Shown here: positions 52,289 to 53,208 of the stretch, piece after piece
Position numbering within the stretch: position 1 is the first letter of the stretch
Layout: each line of letters starts with the position of its first letter
Source of the DNA: Desulfobacterales bacterium
Lineage (GTDB): Bacteria > Desulfobacterota > Desulfobacteria > Desulfobacterales > JAAELO01
Direction: 5' to 3'
DNA length: 53,208 nucleotides
Assembly (NCBI GenBank): GCA_024226555.1
Contig: JAAELO010000666.1
Coordinates: forward strand, 1 to 53,208
The notes under the pieces: model-generated
Told to the model about the DNA's origin: nothing
Databases searched by the model: none
The model's input: the letters and a program-made list of their open reading frames with translations, nothing else
Made by a program: the position numbers and the translations under genes

Positions 52289-53017
52289 CTAATATTTCCA
52301 CATGCTACGGATTTTATTTTTTTCTTTATCAATTTCAGGGCCTGTAAGATTATCCCAGAGTAGCATACCAACTCTTTGTTCAATATATGATGTTGAAACT
52401 CTGTATTTTTTAAGATCACCATCAAGAGAAGTATTCATCATCTCAAAAGCCCACATTTTTAATTTACCTTTTATCTCTTCAGTCAATATACATTTATAAA
52501 AATGGCTTGGAACCGGTATTTTTTTTCCATTAATATCATTTTTACCGATCATCTTAATTGGATTATTAAAGTCGAATATTGGGCCTGTTATAACGTATGT
52601 TTCCAGTATTTTTTTATTATTGTCTAACTTTCTTACTGAAGATTCGAGCTCTCTCATTTTCTGCCTGTTAAAATCCGGTGTTTGCGGTGACATATTAGAA
52701 AGAAGGAATGTTTCACTATTTTGAATATCCTCATCATCCTGATTAGCACTCGCTACTAAATGTCCTCTATCATATCCACTTCCTGAATAATCACTAAGAT
52801 CTGCCCTGAACCTTTTTGGAATTCTAAAGTCAGGTCTGAAATTATCCAGCCTTTCAACTTCTTCAAGATCTTTTTTATCCGGATCAATAATTTCAAGAGC
52901 CCATTTTGCCTGCCTGAAATAGTATGAATAACCAACTGTAAAAAATCTGTTATAAAGTATTTGATCTGCTTCAGGACAACCATACCTTGTTTCTGGCTTA
53001 AGAGATGATGAATTCAA
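52289..53017 (-). CDS. DNA/RNA non-specific endonuclease
   Basis: A 242-aa nuclease of the beta-beta-alpha-metal NUC family (NucA/EndA-like). It has the catalytic DRGH motif in GYDRGHLVAS (His86) and the metal-binding region LLSNMSPQTPDFNRQ (Asn about 117). It cleaves DNA and RNA without sequence preference. The start is a TTG at 53017 with AGGAG 7 bp upstream. No signal peptide is visible, although relatives are usually secreted. Export by another route, or a protein held inactive in the cell, are possible. No immunity gene is seen next to it within the window. Confidence 0.92.
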   Translation of the reverse strand: MNSSSLKPETRYGCPEADQILYNRFFTVGYSYYFRQAKWALEIIDPDKKDLEEVERLDNFRPDFRIPKRFRADLSDYSGSGYDRGHLVASANQDDEDIQNSETFLLSNMSPQTPDFNRQKMRELESSVRKLDNNKKILETYVITGPIFDFNNPIKMIGKNDINGKKIPVPSHFYKCILTEEIKGKLKMWAFEMMNTSLDGDLKKYRVSTSYIEQRVGMLLWDNLTGPEIDKEKNKIRSMWKY

Positions 53018-53136
53018 TATTTACTCCTTTTCTGATAGTTGTAGAGTAAAACTCTAAAGTAAAATAAATACAATATCAAAGTTCGTTTATAGACGTACCA
53101 ACCCTTTAATAAACGGATTAATGTATAATAATTAAT

Positions 53137-53208
53137 GGGAACCTCTAATAATTAGAATTTTTGATGAAAAACAAGGCATAACAAAAAATAACGGGTTGAT
53201 TTTACTAC
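53137..53208 (+). repeat. MITE-like repeat, copy 21, cut by the window edge
   Basis: The left half of a copy (GGGAACCTCTAATAATTAGA onward) runs off the end of the window. The left flank is TAAT. Confidence 0.85.

Noticed and set aside
1-53208. CRISPR array made by the repeated sequences
   Set aside because: Repeats are far apart, carry terminal inverted repeats and target duplications, and no spacer-repeat periodicity or cas gene is present.

Overview
The window is AT-rich DNA from a Gram-negative bacterium. Evidence for an outer membrane is lipobox lipoproteins, a broken beta-barrel gene, and HlyD and TolC-like export parts. The four-subunit 2-oxoacid:ferredoxin oxidoreductase (korDABC) and an archaeal-type fructose-bisphosphate aldolase/phosphatase suggest anaerobic, ferredoxin-centred metabolism. 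The LruC-domain lipoprotein (named from Leptospira), CZB chemoreceptor, sigma-54 control, HD-GYP and TackOD1 domains would fit Spirochaetota, Desulfobacterota or a similar lineage. The sequence alone does not settle which. No rRNA, tRNA, CRISPR array, phage region or intact transposase gene was seen.

Layout. 1-2 kb: TPR protein, cyclic-nucleotide-binding protein and HU on the minus strand. 2.4-10.4 kb: receiver/PEP-binding fusion, glutamate dehydrogenase and korDABC, a route from glutamate via 2-oxoglutarate to succinyl-CoA and reduced ferredoxin. 10.6-15.2 kb: repeat-bracketed solute-binding gene, CZB chemoreceptor, lipoprotein, crotonase. 15.3-22.5 kb: lipid operon of patatin and SDR genes followed by counterparts of E. 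coli ynbD, ynbB, ynbC and ynbA. 23.3-27 kb: PAS protein, a solute-binding protein and two minus-strand genes broken by repeat insertion. 27-29.3 kb: TetR regulator and acyl-CoA dehydrogenase sharing an operator. 29.5-34.9 kb: ankyrin relic, RelA/SpoT-type synthetase, SpoU methyltransferase and a tandem pair of unknown secreted proteins. 35-51.5 kb: a polysaccharide and surface-matrix locus. 51.9-53 kb: a small Cys-rich gene with a hairpin leader, and a DNA/RNA endonuclease.

The 35-51.5 kb locus is the strongest candidate for a coherent, poorly described system. A minus-strand operon encodes a TolC-like/glycoside-hydrolase-like fusion, a HlyD adaptor, a TackOD1 protein with a degenerate GGDEF domain, and a processive GT2 synthase. 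Next to it lie a receiver-histidine kinase, a receiver-HD-GYP phosphodiesterase and an NtrC-type activator. A plus-strand block follows with an LruC lipoprotein, galE, an FBP aldolase/phosphatase and a WecG/TagA glycosyltransferase fused to two STAS domains. Sequences with exact -24/-12 spacing precede both the export operon and the LruC gene, so the activator may drive synthase, exporter and matrix protein together.

The whole window is peppered with one MITE-like repeat. It has 15-16 bp terminal inverted repeats (GGGAACCTCTAATAA / TTATTAGAGATTCCC), a core of about 129 bp, longer forms near 160-190 bp, and a 4-bp target duplication readable at six copies. Two copies split genes so cleanly that removing element plus one duplication restores the reading frame. 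All ten copies with both ends recognisable, plus one cut by the window edge, lie in the same orientation.
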